DNA from: PALSA-270 sp963770245
GTDB lineage: Bacteria; Acidobacteriota; Terriglobia; Terriglobales; Acidobacteriaceae
Assembly (NCBI GenBank): GCA_963770245.1
Contig: CAVYOX010000015.1
Coordinates: 124,001 to 188,000 of the forward strand
DNA: 64,000 nt
Direction: 5' to 3'
Part shown: piece after piece, positions 33,119 through 41,561 of the stretch
Numbering within the stretch: the stretch's first letter is position 1
How the letters are laid out: every line of letters starts with the position of its first letter
Translations under genes and position numbers: made by a program
The notes under the pieces: model-generated
The model's input: only the letters and a program-made list of their open reading frames with translations
Database searches by the model: none
What the model was told of the DNA's origin: nothing

Positions 33119-33682
33119 ATGAGCAATTTCCCCCATCCCCCTGACCATTCGGGTCACCTCCAACGGCCCATGCGCGTGCGACCGGCCGAATACACGCCGG
33201 CAGTGCTGCGCATTGAAGACGGCAGCTGCACCCAGGCCACGATGGAAATCTACTCGGTGACGGGCGGCCTCCTTTCCTTGCGCAAACCTCTGATCCGGGG
33301 AGCGCGCGCCCGATTGATTTTTTTGACCCAAGATGGGCCGGTACTCGGCTTGGCGGAAATGCTGATGCCGGTTTCCTGGACCGAGCAGCCGTTCCGCTTC
33401 GTGGGGTTGAACGAGGATGATGAGCACCGATTGCGAGCCGCGACTCAACCGGCCGCTCAACTGGCGAAAACGCCGAAAAAGCTCGAACTGCCGGCCGCTT
33501 CCTCCGAACCAACTCCTACGCTCGATGGCGAGGCGCCCTGGATTGAGAAATACCGTGCGGCGATCGATGGCACGGTGCCGCAGCCTCGGCGTTTGCGCAA
33601 GATTTTCCTGGCGGCGCTGACTGCCGTGACCCTCGGGGCCGGCGTCCTCATCTGCGTCCTCCAATCTCACCTGCTGCGATAA
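33119..33682 (+). CDS. PilZ-like domain protein with C-terminal membrane anchor
   Basis: I start at the ATG at 33119 (MSNFPHPPDHSG); an upstream ATG at 33065 adds only basic residues. The 187-residue product has a beta-rich domain (about 18-105) with MRVRPAEYTPAVLRIEDGSC, MEIYSVTGGLLSLRKPLIRG and LTQDGPVLGLAEMLMPVSW. This is reminiscent of PilZ folds, but I do not see a clear RxxxR + D/NxSxxG c-di-GMP motif. After a linker it ends in one membrane helix (FLAALTAVTLGAGVLICVLQ). The function is unproven. It stands alone. Confidence 0.5.
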   Translation: MSNFPHPPDHSGHLQRPMRVRPAEYTPAVLRIEDGSCTQATMEIYSVTGGLLSLRKPLIRGARARLIFLTQDGPVLGLAEMLMPVSWTEQPFRFVGLNEDDEHRLRAATQPAAQLAKTPKKLELPAASSEPTPTLDGEAPWIEKYRAAIDGTVPQPRRLRKIFLAALTAVTLGAGVLICVLQSHLLR

Positions 33683-33821
33683 CTGAGGCAGCCCTCGGCG
33701 TGGCTCACCTCCCGACATCAGAGTTCAACTCTGGCCAGCTCGGGTGGCGGAGTCTGCTCGCTTGCAACCTGCTCGGCCACGGTCTTTAGCTTGGGAGCAG
33801 TTTGCCAGGCGCCTCGGATCC

Positions 33822-34277
33822 CTAGCGTCCCGTCCCGGCGAGCGCGATGCGATGGGGGCTGGCCGGATCGGATGCCGTGATCACCAGCGTCCCCAGCCGG
33901 GACCCGGAAATGGCTGGCTTGAATCTGACCTCCACCGCGCAACTGGCACCCGGGGATAGGCTCGAGCTGCAGGTGTTGGTTTCCGAGAAGTCGACCCCCG
34001 AGATGAGGACGTCGCTCGGCGCGAGCACTGTCACGGTGTGGTTGGTCAGAGTAACTGTCGCAGGCGGACCGTCAGTGCCCACGGGCCGATCGCCGAAGTC
34101 AAGTTCTCCCGGCGAAATCGTGACCGCGGGCTGCTCGGCGGCGGGAGAGGCATCGAGGGTTTCTGCTGTAGTTGCGCCGAGGCATAAAGCAACGCACATT
34201 GCCCGAGTAAGCCACGCGTTCAATCGCTGCTCCTGGTCGCCCGACCATTCTAGCCAAACTCGGCCTGCTTTGTTCAC
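33822..34277 (-). CDS. Exported Ig-like (choice-of-anchor D type) protein
   Basis: The product is one immunoglobulin-like ASH/choice-of-anchor domain: ISPGELDFGDRPVGTDGPPA, VTLTNHTVTVLAPSDVLISG, CSSSLSPGASCAVEVRFKP and LGTLVITASDPASP. A hydrophobic segment (TRAMCVALCLGATTAETLDA) looks like a signal peptide. The start is uncertain: I place it at a GTG at 34277 with AGGG upstream. The frame is open back to 34469, overlapping the phosphate transporter on the other strand. Such short domains usually occur in larger cell-surface proteins. A single one may be a truncated gene. Confidence 0.5.
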   Translation of the reverse strand: MNKAGRVWLEWSGDQEQRLNAWLTRAMCVALCLGATTAETLDASPAAEQPAVTISPGELDFGDRPVGTDGPPATVTLTNHTVTVLAPSDVLISGVDFSETNTCSSSLSPGASCAVEVRFKPAISGSRLGTLVITASDPASPHRIALAGTGR

Positions 34278-34399
34278 GCGGACGGTCCCTGCGCCTGGCC
34301 CGGGAAATTCATACTCCTGTAACACGGAAGCCTTATAGTTCCGGTCTCGCGGGCCGAGCGCGCATTCGAGCGCCCAGGAGCGCCGTACGGAGGAGAACG

Positions 34400-35989
34400 A
34401 TGGCAACTGCAACTTCTGTGCTCGATCAGAAACTCTCCAATAAGACGCCCGGAAAATTGGGAATCGCAATCTTCGGTGCGATCCTGCTGGTGGGAGTGGT
34501 TTACGCCGGAATCAGCCTGGGTACGGACCTCTCCTCCGTCCATCCCGGCTCGGTGCTGCCTTTTGTGCTGCTGGGCGTGGCCCTGATGGTGGCGCTCGGA
34601 TTTGAGTTCGTCAATGGATTTCATGACACGGCAAATGCCGTGGCCACGGTGATCTACACCCATTCGCTCGAGCCGCACATGGCGGTGGTGTGGTCCGGAT
34701 TCTGGAATTTCCTGGGGGTACTGACCTCGAGCGGCTTGGTCGCCTTCGCTATCGTCTCCCTGCTGCCGGTTGAACTGATTCTGCAGGTGGGCAGCAAGGC
34801 TGGCTTCGCCATGGTATTCGCGCTGTTGATTGCGGCCATCATCTGGAACCTCGGAACCTGGTATTTCGGGCTGCCGGCCTCGAGTTCGCACACCCTGATC
34901 GGCTCGGTGATCGGGGTAGGAATCGCCAACCAACTGATGGCGGTGAAGACCGGCACGAGCGGCGTGGACTGGGGGCAGGCGGTCAAGATTGGGGAATCGT
35001 TGTTACTTTCCCCGCTCATCGGCTTTGGCGTGGCTGCTTTGCTGCTGCTGGCTTCAAAAGCCCTGCTCAAGAATAAGAAGTTGTACGAAGCGCCGGCAGG
35101 CAATGCCCCTCCTCCGTTTTATATTCGAGCGCTGCTGGTCCTCACTTGCACCGGCGTGAGTTTTGCCCACGGCTCAAACGATGGACAGAAGGGCATGGGA
35201 CTGATCATGCTGATTCTGATCGGAACCGTTCCTACCGCCTATGCGCTGAATCATGCGGTCACGCCGCAGCAATCCCAGGACTTTATTGCGGTTTCCCAGC
35301 AGGCCGCCGGCGTTCTTGACCATTACGTTTCGCCGAATGCTGTGATCGGCGATGCGCGCGATGAGGTGACCGACTACATCCGCACCAAAGAATTCACTCC
35401 CAATACGGTGCTGGCGATGCGCCAACTGATCGCCGATATCGGCAATGAGACGGCGTTGTTCGGGGATCTCTCCAAGGTCCCGAATGACCGGGTGCGCAAC
35501 TTCCGCAACGACATGTATCTGACCAGCGAGGCCTTGCGCCTGATACAGGCCAAGGGCCACGCGCAATTCTCCGGCCCCGACGCGGCTGTGCTGGCGAACT
35601 ACAAGAAGCACGTCGACATGGCGACGCGCTTCATTCCCATCTGGGTGAAAGTCGCAGTTGCCATGGCGCTCGGGCTCGGAACCATGGTCGGCTGGAAGCG
35701 GATCGTGGTCACGGTCGGTGAAAAAATCGGCAAGGACCACCTAACCTATGCGCAGGGTGCGGCCGCAGAGATTACTGCCATGTTCACCATCGGCGCCGCT
35801 GATTACATGGGTTTGCCCGTCAGTACGACCCACGTACTGTCCTCGGGCATCGCCGGAACCATGACGGCCAATCACTCCGGGTTGCAATGGGCGACGGTGC
35901 GGAATCTCATCATGGCATGGGTGCTGACCTTGCCGGTGGCCATGATGCTATCCGGATTCTTGTTCTGGGCCTTCCGCACCATGTTCTAG
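34400..35989 (+). CDS. PiT-family inorganic phosphate transporter
   Basis: The 529-residue membrane protein has about ten helices in two PHO4 halves, each with the family signature: GFEFVNGFHDTANAVATVIY near residue 75, and GAADYMGLPVSTTHVLSSGI near 470. A second copy of the substrate motif is FAHGSNDGQKGMGLIMLI. A long soluble loop (about 290-410) lies between the halves. PiT carriers move phosphate with protons, often as metal-phosphate. GGAGGAG lies 6 bases before the ATG. No PhoU-like partner gene follows. Confidence 0.93.
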   Translation: MATATSVLDQKLSNKTPGKLGIAIFGAILLVGVVYAGISLGTDLSSVHPGSVLPFVLLGVALMVALGFEFVNGFHDTANAVATVIYTHSLEPHMAVVWSGFWNFLGVLTSSGLVAFAIVSLLPVELILQVGSKAGFAMVFALLIAAIIWNLGTWYFGLPASSSHTLIGSVIGVGIANQLMAVKTGTSGVDWGQAVKIGESLLLSPLIGFGVAALLLLASKALLKNKKLYEAPAGNAPPPFYIRALLVLTCTGVSFAHGSNDGQKGMGLIMLILIGTVPTAYALNHAVTPQQSQDFIAVSQQAAGVLDHYVSPNAVIGDARDEVTDYIRTKEFTPNTVLAMRQLIADIGNETALFGDLSKVPNDRVRNFRNDMYLTSEALRLIQAKGHAQFSGPDAAVLANYKKHVDMATRFIPIWVKVAVAMALGLGTMVGWKRIVVTVGEKIGKDHLTYAQGAAAEITAMFTIGAADYMGLPVSTTHVLSSGIAGTMTANHSGLQWATVRNLIMAWVLTLPVAMMLSGFLFWAFRTMF

Positions 35990-36094
35990 GCGGCCCGGGC
36001 CAGGCGAGGCGATGAGAGGCGGTGCCCAAGCATCGCCAACTCCATTTTCGGTCCACTCCTAGAGCCAAGCTGCGCCTTCCGCTATACTGGAACC

Positions 36095-36625
36095 ATGCCG
36101 GTACTAAAGAACATCGCGGCGATTGCCAAGGGCATGAGTATCACCTTCATGGAGATGTTCCAGCCGACCATTGTCGAGAACTATCCCGACGGGCCGGGGC
36201 CGCTGAAGGGCGCGAAGTTCCAGGAGCGCTATCGTGGCGTGCACGTGCTGCAGCGCGACGAGAACGGTCTTGAAAAGTGCGTCGCCTGCTTCCTGTGCGC
36301 GGCCAATTGTCCTTCGAACTGCATCTATATCGAAGCCGCGGAAAACACGGCGGATAACCGGGTGTCGGGCGCCGAGCGTTATGCCAAGGTCTATAACATC
36401 GACTATAACCGCTGCATTTTCTGTGGATATTGTGTCGAGGCCTGTCCGACCGACGCCATCACCCACGGTCACGGATTCGAAGTTGCCACGTTTAACGCTA
36501 GCAACTTGGTCTACCGCAAGGAGCAGATGCTGGCTGCCATGCCAGCCCATATGGGAGCTAATGCCGTGTTCAACCAGGACGAGGTCGCAGCCGGAGCACC
36601 TTCGTTACCGGTGCAGGGAATTTAA
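36095..36625 (+). CDS. nuoI: NADH-quinone oxidoreductase subunit I (solo)
   Basis: The 176-residue protein carries two canonical 4Fe-4S binding motifs, CVACFLCAANCP and CIFCGYCVEACPTDAI. The N-terminal helix is typical of NuoI (KGMSITFMEMFQPTIVENYP). In complex I this subunit wires electrons between the NADH module and the quinone module. Normally nuoI sits in a nuo operon; here no other nuo gene is in the window. It could be a relocated true subunit or an extra copy. The sequence is intact and close to standard length. Confidence 0.92.
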   Translation: MPVLKNIAAIAKGMSITFMEMFQPTIVENYPDGPGPLKGAKFQERYRGVHVLQRDENGLEKCVACFLCAANCPSNCIYIEAAENTADNRVSGAERYAKVYNIDYNRCIFCGYCVEACPTDAITHGHGFEVATFNASNLVYRKEQMLAAMPAHMGANAVFNQDEVAAGAPSLPVQGI

Positions 36626-36639
36626 GGGTCGATCGATTC

Positions 36640-37213
36640 AATCCCGTCGGGAAGGCGCCCGCCCCCGGCGCTCCCAGTGGAAAAGGAAATTGCCGCGCTG
36701 GCCACCGAAAAAAAAGGGTTTCGTTCCTTGGACCTCATTTTCGACACGCTCACACTGCCCATTTCGACCGGACGAATGCCGTTCAGCGGGCCTCGAGACG
36801 CTCCATGCGGTGAAGGGAATCAAGCGAGAATTACCCGAAGTGAAGACCACCCTCGGGGTCAGCAATATTTCATTTGGCCTGGATGCTTATCGCGGCGTGT
36901 TCTTGGCCTCGACGTGGCAAGCGTCAACTACATCAAAATATATCAGTTACACAATATTCTTAATAAATAAGTCAAGCTTGTTCACGAGCTGATTCTCCGC
37001 GACGAGACAAGCGGCGATCCGCAGCAGAGATTCATCCAGCACTTTGCCGGGACCAAGGCAAAGCGCAGGCCTCGACCGCAGCCCTATCGGTCGATGACAA
37101 GCTCGAAACATTCCATCATCAGTGGCGAGAAGACGGGTGGGGAAGCGCGAATAAAAAACCTTGAAGGGTTACTTGAAGGCGCGCTCAGACAATATTCGCC
37201 GCTGGAACCAAGG
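36640..37213 (+). pseudogene. metH: Decayed fragment of cobalamin-dependent methionine synthase
   Basis: Pieces in different frames match the pterin-binding and cap regions of MetH in order: EKKGFRSLDLIFDTLTLPIS, then KGIKRELPEVKTTLGVSNIS and FGLDAYRGVFL. Next come VHELILRDETSGDPQQRFIQ with HFAG, and finally LEGLLEGALRQYSPLEP. Another frame gives SVDDKLETFHH, as expected between them. There are at least three frameshifts and the N- and C-terminal domains are missing. An intact copy must lie elsewhere if the cell makes methionine this way. Confidence 0.7.
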
Positions 37214-37455
37214 TGATTCGCGGGTTAGACAAGGAAACGACAAGAAAGCAGCGGGAGCGGTGCGTCAGTGGCGATTTCAACCCGCACGGCCAAAAGATGG
37301 ACATCCCATTCCCGTCGTCATCAGTGTGGAAGTGAATTACTGGCGTGTGGACGGGCAGCTTGTTCAGTTTCCCACCAGTCCGACCCCCATTCCAACCAAA
37401 GACTTCTCGGCCCATGGAGAGTACATGCCCACATGCTTTCTGCACCCAGGAGTAG
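37214..37455 (+). pseudogene. Fragment of a TonB C-terminal domain
   Basis: The frame around 37225-37345 reads AAGAVRQWRFQPARPKDGHP, then IPVVISVEVNYWRVDG. This is the characteristic core of energy transducer TonB C-terminal domains (AVxxWRFxPAxxxGxPVxV). There is no N-terminal membrane anchor or Pro-rich part, and the frame runs straight out of the metH remnant. It is a fusion of debris. Confidence 0.55.
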
Positions 37456-37459
37456 CCTG

Positions 37460-37975
37460 CTAGCGCAGACGTAGCACCATCAGGTTTTCGTCCACGTAGG
37501 TGTCGCCTATCTTTAGGGCGTGGACGTCTCGGCCGTACAGTTGAAATCCCAGCGATTCGTAGAGGCTTTGGGCGGGCCTGTTGTGGCTGGCCACGGCCAG
37601 GTTGATCAGCTCTAGCCCCGGTTGGGATCGCGTGATTTGAAGAAGCTCGTTCATGAGCTTTCGCCCTACACCCTGTCTGCGATGGCCAGCAGTGACGTAA
37701 ACACCCCAAATGTGCCCGCGGTGAACTTCTTTCTGATTGGGCAGCCGGTAGAAACCGGCGGTGCCGACAAGCTGCATGCCGGAGAACGCACCCAAGACAA
37801 AGTCGCCTAAAGGCGAGCTGGCATGCAAGCGGGCAATGCCTTGTTCGATGGGCGCAGTTCGGTGCTCCTCGGCAGACTGGCCAAAGGAGCGAGGTTCCTG
37901 CTCCAGGGCTTCGAGGCGGAGATTCCAGAAAGCAAGAGCATCGGCTGAGGTCAGAATTCGGGTTTCGACCGACAT
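37460..37975 (-). CDS. GNAT-family N-acetyltransferase
   Basis: The 171-residue protein has the GNAT acetyl-CoA loop HRRQGVGRKLMNELLQITR after the strand GHIWGVYVTAG. The C-terminal SLYESLGFQLYGR segment is typical of small-molecule or peptide acetyltransferases. I start at the ATG at 37975 (MSVETRILTSADA); a TTG two codons earlier is possible. The substrate cannot be inferred. It stands alone between two regions of decayed genes. Confidence 0.85.
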   Translation of the reverse strand: MSVETRILTSADALAFWNLRLEALEQEPRSFGQSAEEHRTAPIEQGIARLHASSPLGDFVLGAFSGMQLVGTAGFYRLPNQKEVHRGHIWGVYVTAGHRRQGVGRKLMNELLQITRSQPGLELINLAVASHNRPAQSLYESLGFQLYGRDVHALKIGDTYVDENLMVLRLR

Positions 37976-37989
37976 AGACAAGTCAGTCT

Positions 37990-38270
37990 AAACGCCGGAC
38001 GGTGTCAGGATCATCTTCCAGATCGAACTCGACCAGCGACACGGACTCCGCTGCTCGCGAAGGCCGCTCACGAATCTCCATGGCGGCCGTCTATTCCGCG
38101 TCTGAGTGCCGCACAGCAGGTCTTGCGTGCGCAGGTGACAGTTGGGATGTTTCCATCCACTATCAGTCACGCTTCGTAGCTGCTCCCCATGGCGCGAATG
38201 ATCAAGCGCAGAGTGCTGACATACATGTCGGCCTGACGCTCCCTCTTGGAAACCGCGGGTTGGTGGACAC
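37990..38270 (-). pseudogene. Remnant of an XRE-type (antitoxin-like) regulator gene
   Basis: On the minus strand about 38167-38270 reads VHQPAVSKRERQADMYVSTL, then RLIIRAMGSSYEA before a stop. This matches the end of the HTH and the following helix in HigA-like antitoxins (QPAVSKxExxxDMYVSTLxxxxxAMG). The N-terminal part is gone; a TAG lies just upstream. A further 32-codon frame at 37990-38088 (MEIRERPSRAAESVSLVEFD) may be debris of a neighbour. The rest of 37976-38491 holds no gene I can support. Confidence 0.45.
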
Positions 38271-38491
38271 CCTAGATGGAATATTCCGCGGATCGGCCTT
38301 CGACGCCTCGCTAGAGCTGAAGCACTCACACCACAAAGCTAGTGCTTTCATGCATGTGCAACCCTTTGCCCCATCCCGTCCGAATCAATGTCCGATAATA
38401 GGTATTATGTAAAGTACGCGCAAGACCTGGCATGGATGAACAGAAATCGATGTGGGCGAATCTCGGAGCCGGTCGCAGCCGCAAACCGGCT

Positions 38492-38977
38492 TTACATCTT
38501 GTATCGGCCCAGGTCCTCGTCGTTCAGACCTTCCAGCCACTTGCGCAGGTCCTCGCTGGTGACGCGATCGGAAGCATTGGCTGCGAGCTTCGAGCTTTTG
38601 AGAACCTCGTCGTCGACAAAGATGGGACAGTCGACCCGTAGAGCCAGGGCCAGAGCATCGGAGGGCCGGGAATCAATGCTGATGACGCGGCCTTCGCGTT
38701 CCACCCAGATCACAGCGTAAAACGTGTCTTCTCGCAGCTCGGTCACAACCACCTTGTGAACCGAGGTGTCGAGTCCGACCAGCACGTTCTTGATCAGGTC
38801 ATGGGTCATCGGACGAGGGGTAGAAACCTTCTCAATTTCTAGAGCAATGGCGTTGGCCTCGTAGACTCCCACCCAGATGGGAAGAACGGTTTCGCTGCCG
38901 ATGTCCTTGAGGATCACAATCGGCATGTTGGTGACGGGGTCCATCATTAGGCCGCGGATTTTCATTTCGACTTCCAT
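38492..38977 (-). CDS. Bifunctional nuclease-domain (DUF151) protein
   Basis: The 161-residue protein is a single BFN/DUF151 domain: MKIRGLMMDPVTNMPIVILK, VLPIWVGVYEANAIALEIEK, PMTHDLIKNVLVGL, then RPSDALALALRVDCPIFVDD. Plant members have combined RNase and DNase activity; bacterial roles are unclear. It starts 22 bases after miaB, so the two are probably co-transcribed. The acidic C-terminus (LNDEDLGRYKM) is typical of the family. Confidence 0.92.
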   Translation of the reverse strand: MEVEMKIRGLMMDPVTNMPIVILKDIGSETVLPIWVGVYEANAIALEIEKVSTPRPMTHDLIKNVLVGLDTSVHKVVVTELREDTFYAVIWVEREGRVISIDSRPSDALALALRVDCPIFVDDEVLKSSKLAANASDRVTSEDLRKWLEGLNDEDLGRYKM

Positions 38978-38999
38978 CGGATCCCCGCCTCCTCCGCCG

Positions 39000-40328
39000 T
39001 TATATCACCATTTCACCTAAAAGACTGTTGGGAAAACTGGTGCTGACGCGCACTTGGACGTAGGAGCCTACCGCCGGCAAGTGCTCCGGCGGCGCCGTGA
39101 AATTGAGCGTCCGGTTTTGCGAGGTGCGGCCAATCCATTGGGCGCGGGGCTCATTCTTCCCTTCGACCATGACCTCGGCGATTTGCCCCACCAGCTTGGC
39201 ATTTCGACGCTTCTGGATGTCCCGTTGCCTTTCCTGCAGGATGGTCAGGCGGCGAGACTTCTCACCATCCGGGATGGCGTCGTCGAGCTTCAGAGAGGGC
39301 GTGTTTGGACGCGGCGAATACTTGAAGCCGAAGACACTGTCGTATTGAACCATCTCGAGGAGCGCCAGGGTGTCCTCGAAGTCGGCTTCGGTTTCGCCGG
39401 GGAAACCGACGATGATGTCCGAGGTGATGCTGATGTCGCGTTTAGCGGACTTCATCCAGGCAATGCGCTCCAGATATTGGTCGCGCGTGTAAAGACGCTG
39501 CATGGCATCCAGCATGCGCGTCGAACCGCTCTGGACCGGAAGATGGACATGGTCGCACAGCGTGGGCACGGAGTCGATGGCGTCGATAATGTCGCGGCCG
39601 AAGTCTCGGGGATGTGAGGTGGTGAAGCGGACGCGGCGAATGCCGGGAGTCCCGCCGACCGCAATCAGCAGTTCGGCGAAGCTCCTCTTCCCTGCTGAAT
39701 CCTTGTAAGAATTCACGTTCTGGCCGAGGAGTTGAATTTCGGTGTAGCCGAGATCGGCCATCCGGCGGGCTTCGGCCAGGACCGAATCCGAAGTGCGGCT
39801 GCGCTCTTTGCCGCGCGTGTAGGGGACAACACAGTAAGAGCAGAACTTGTCGCAGCCCTCGATGATGGTGATATAGCCGCGGTGCGGATTGGTACGGGCG
39901 GTGAATTCAGTCTCGAAGCATTCGTCGGTTTCGCGGTCGTCGAGTCCGGTTACGCGACGCTTCCCTGCCTCGATTTGCACCAGCATTTCTGGCAGATTCC
40001 GGTACGATGCCGAGCCGCAGACCAAAGACACGTGCGGCGCGCGGTCAAAAATCTTTTCACCTTCCTGCTGGGCTACACAGCCGAGTACCCCGAAGCGCTT
40101 GCCCTGCTTTTCCAGCTTCTTGTAGTCGGCCAGGCGGTGGAACACCTTCTGCTCGGCCTTGTCGCGGATGGAGCAGGTGTTGTAGAGCACCAGGCTCGCC
40201 TCTTCGACCGTGGGGACCTGCTGGTATCCCTCGGCGAGCAGCGTACCAACAACCTTCTCGGAGTCGTGCGCGTTCATCTGGCAGCCAAAGGTTTCGAGGT
40301 AGAAGGTCTTCTGGAGCTCGCCGGGCAT
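39000..40328 (-). CDS. miaB: tRNA-2-methylthio-N6-dimethylallyladenosine synthase MiaB
   Basis: The radical SAM methylthiotransferase has an N-terminal UPF0004 domain with three cluster Cys (ETFGCQMN, YNTCSIRD, VLGCVAQQ). The radical SAM centre is CDKFCSYCVVPYTRG. A C-terminal TRAM domain begins near AEVMVEGKNEPRAQWIGRTS. MiaB adds a methylthio group to isopentenyl-A37 in tRNAs reading UNN codons. I place the start at the ATG at 40328 (MPGELQKTFYLETFG, 442 residues). The frame extends to 40379 with low-complexity residues, so the start is uncertain. It leads the bifunctional nuclease gene. Confidence 0.94.
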   Translation of the reverse strand: MPGELQKTFYLETFGCQMNAHDSEKVVGTLLAEGYQQVPTVEEASLVLYNTCSIRDKAEQKVFHRLADYKKLEKQGKRFGVLGCVAQQEGEKIFDRAPHVSLVCGSASYRNLPEMLVQIEAGKRRVTGLDDRETDECFETEFTARTNPHRGYITIIEGCDKFCSYCVVPYTRGKERSRTSDSVLAEARRMADLGYTEIQLLGQNVNSYKDSAGKRSFAELLIAVGGTPGIRRVRFTTSHPRDFGRDIIDAIDSVPTLCDHVHLPVQSGSTRMLDAMQRLYTRDQYLERIAWMKSAKRDISITSDIIVGFPGETEADFEDTLALLEMVQYDSVFGFKYSPRPNTPSLKLDDAIPDGEKSRRLTILQERQRDIQKRRNAKLVGQIAEVMVEGKNEPRAQWIGRTSQNRTLNFTAPPEHLPAVGSYVQVRVSTSFPNSLLGEMVI

Positions 40329-40547
40329 ATCGGTTAGTATACCGCCGGAGGTACAAGGGGACGCATTCTGGCCACCCATGCGGGAGTTTTCTCCAGGGAT
40401 TCTTGTAGTTACGGGAACCTATTGACTCATACAGGCGCGATTCGGCCGGAACGGCTCGCTCACCACTCACCGATTCGCCGTGGCCGACTTCCTCGCGATA
40501 TATCCCGAGTAATTTATGGACAGCCTAGCTGAGGAATCGCAGCGGCT

Positions 40548-40945
40548 GCGGTAGACGCGGGCCTACTGTTCCAAACGATTCGCCACTTATGGGTCGTCAA
40601 CCCTGGCTTCGCTGCGCAGAACGTTATCACTTTCAGAGTCGGGGTTTCACATTCGCTGACGAAAACGCCCTCGAGCACTCGAATTGCTTACCAACAACCG
40701 ATTGAGCGGATTCGAAAAATCACAGGCGTCGAGGTGGCAGAGTTTACCGGTGCCGTTCCGCTAAGCGGTCAGGGTGGAACCACGCTCTTCTGGATCGGTT
40801 CGCAGAAGCCTGCTTCCCTTCAGGCGGCACAGCGGGTTGCGATGTCCCTTACGGGTCTGGATTACCTGCGAAAGATGGGAATACCGCTGCTCCGGGGGCG
40901 GTTTTTCACTCCCGAGGACACGACGAAGTCGCCGTGCATCATGGT
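40548..40945 (+). pseudogene. Fragment of a MacB/ADOP-type ABC permease
   Basis: An open frame reads LLFQTIRHLWVVNPGFAAQN, VITFRVGVSH, then IERIRKITGVEVAEFTGAVP and DYLRKMGIPLLRGRFFTPED. This is the periplasmic MacB-PCD region of acidobacterial ADOP permeases. It lacks both the N-terminal membrane part and the C-terminal helices, and ends at the join with a PD40-type fragment near 40940. Confidence 0.7.
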
Positions 40946-41178
40946 GGTCCGCAGATAGCAAATATATTTACTTCGACGATTTTGTTAACAACGACGAGTC
41001 GATCCGAAGAGTCAAGGTGGGCGAAAAGAATTCCGAGCGCGTTCACGTGTTGGAAAGGATCGAGCGCTACGTGGGCGCATTCGGTCCTTGGAGCGGCCGA
41101 GCTGCAGACGGCTCGTGGATGTTTGTGCGCGACCGCAGTACGCAAGAAGTTTACCAATTGAGCGTGGAGCTACCGTAA
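40942..41178 (+). pseudogene. C-terminal fragment of a PD40/TolB-like propeller protein
   Basis: From the join, the frame reads SADSKYIYFDDFVNNDESIR, RVKVGEKNSERVHVLERIER, then LGPWSGRAADGSWMFVRDRS and TQEVYQLSVELP before a stop. This is the last blade of WD40-like Tol-Pal propellers, often the output of acidobacterial winged-helix/PD40 regulators. The first part of the gene is absent; it is fused in debris with the permease fragment. Confidence 0.6.
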
Positions 41179-41184
41179 TCCTGC

Positions 41185-41367
41185 TCAAAAGGGAGAGTTT
41201 GTGCTGATGCAAGAAGGTGTAGAGCGCGGGACGAGGTCTTCAAAGACGTTGGCAAGCTTTAGTTCCCGGATGGTCGCAAACCAAACAGCCTCAGACAATC
41301 GATTGTCTTTTATCAATAGCCCGTGATGGGCGAGACGATAGCCCTTTTCCGTGAGCAGTGTCAAGCA
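41185..41367 (-). pseudogene. Coherent but unidentified protein fragment
   Basis: The minus strand is open for about 60 codons: LTLLTEKGYRLAHHGLLIKD, then NRLSEAVWFATIRELKLANV and FEDLVPRSTPS. It reads like the C-terminus of a real protein, but it has no ATG start and is closed upstream by a TAG. I do not recognise the family. The rest of 41368-41561 holds nothing I can support. Confidence 0.3.
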
Positions 41368-41561
41368 GATCTTCTACCGATGTTCACTCTAGACAATCGG
41401 CTTGTTTGCTATTACTTGGTGCGTTCGGAGCAATGTCACGCGGGCGCGCCTCAGATCGCTCATTGTCAAGGACCCGGAGATGCTATATAAAATATCGTTT
41501 GTCTTGATTTGGTGGTTGTCCAGATCGGGCCCGATCTTCCCACGTTAACCGACACAAGTAG

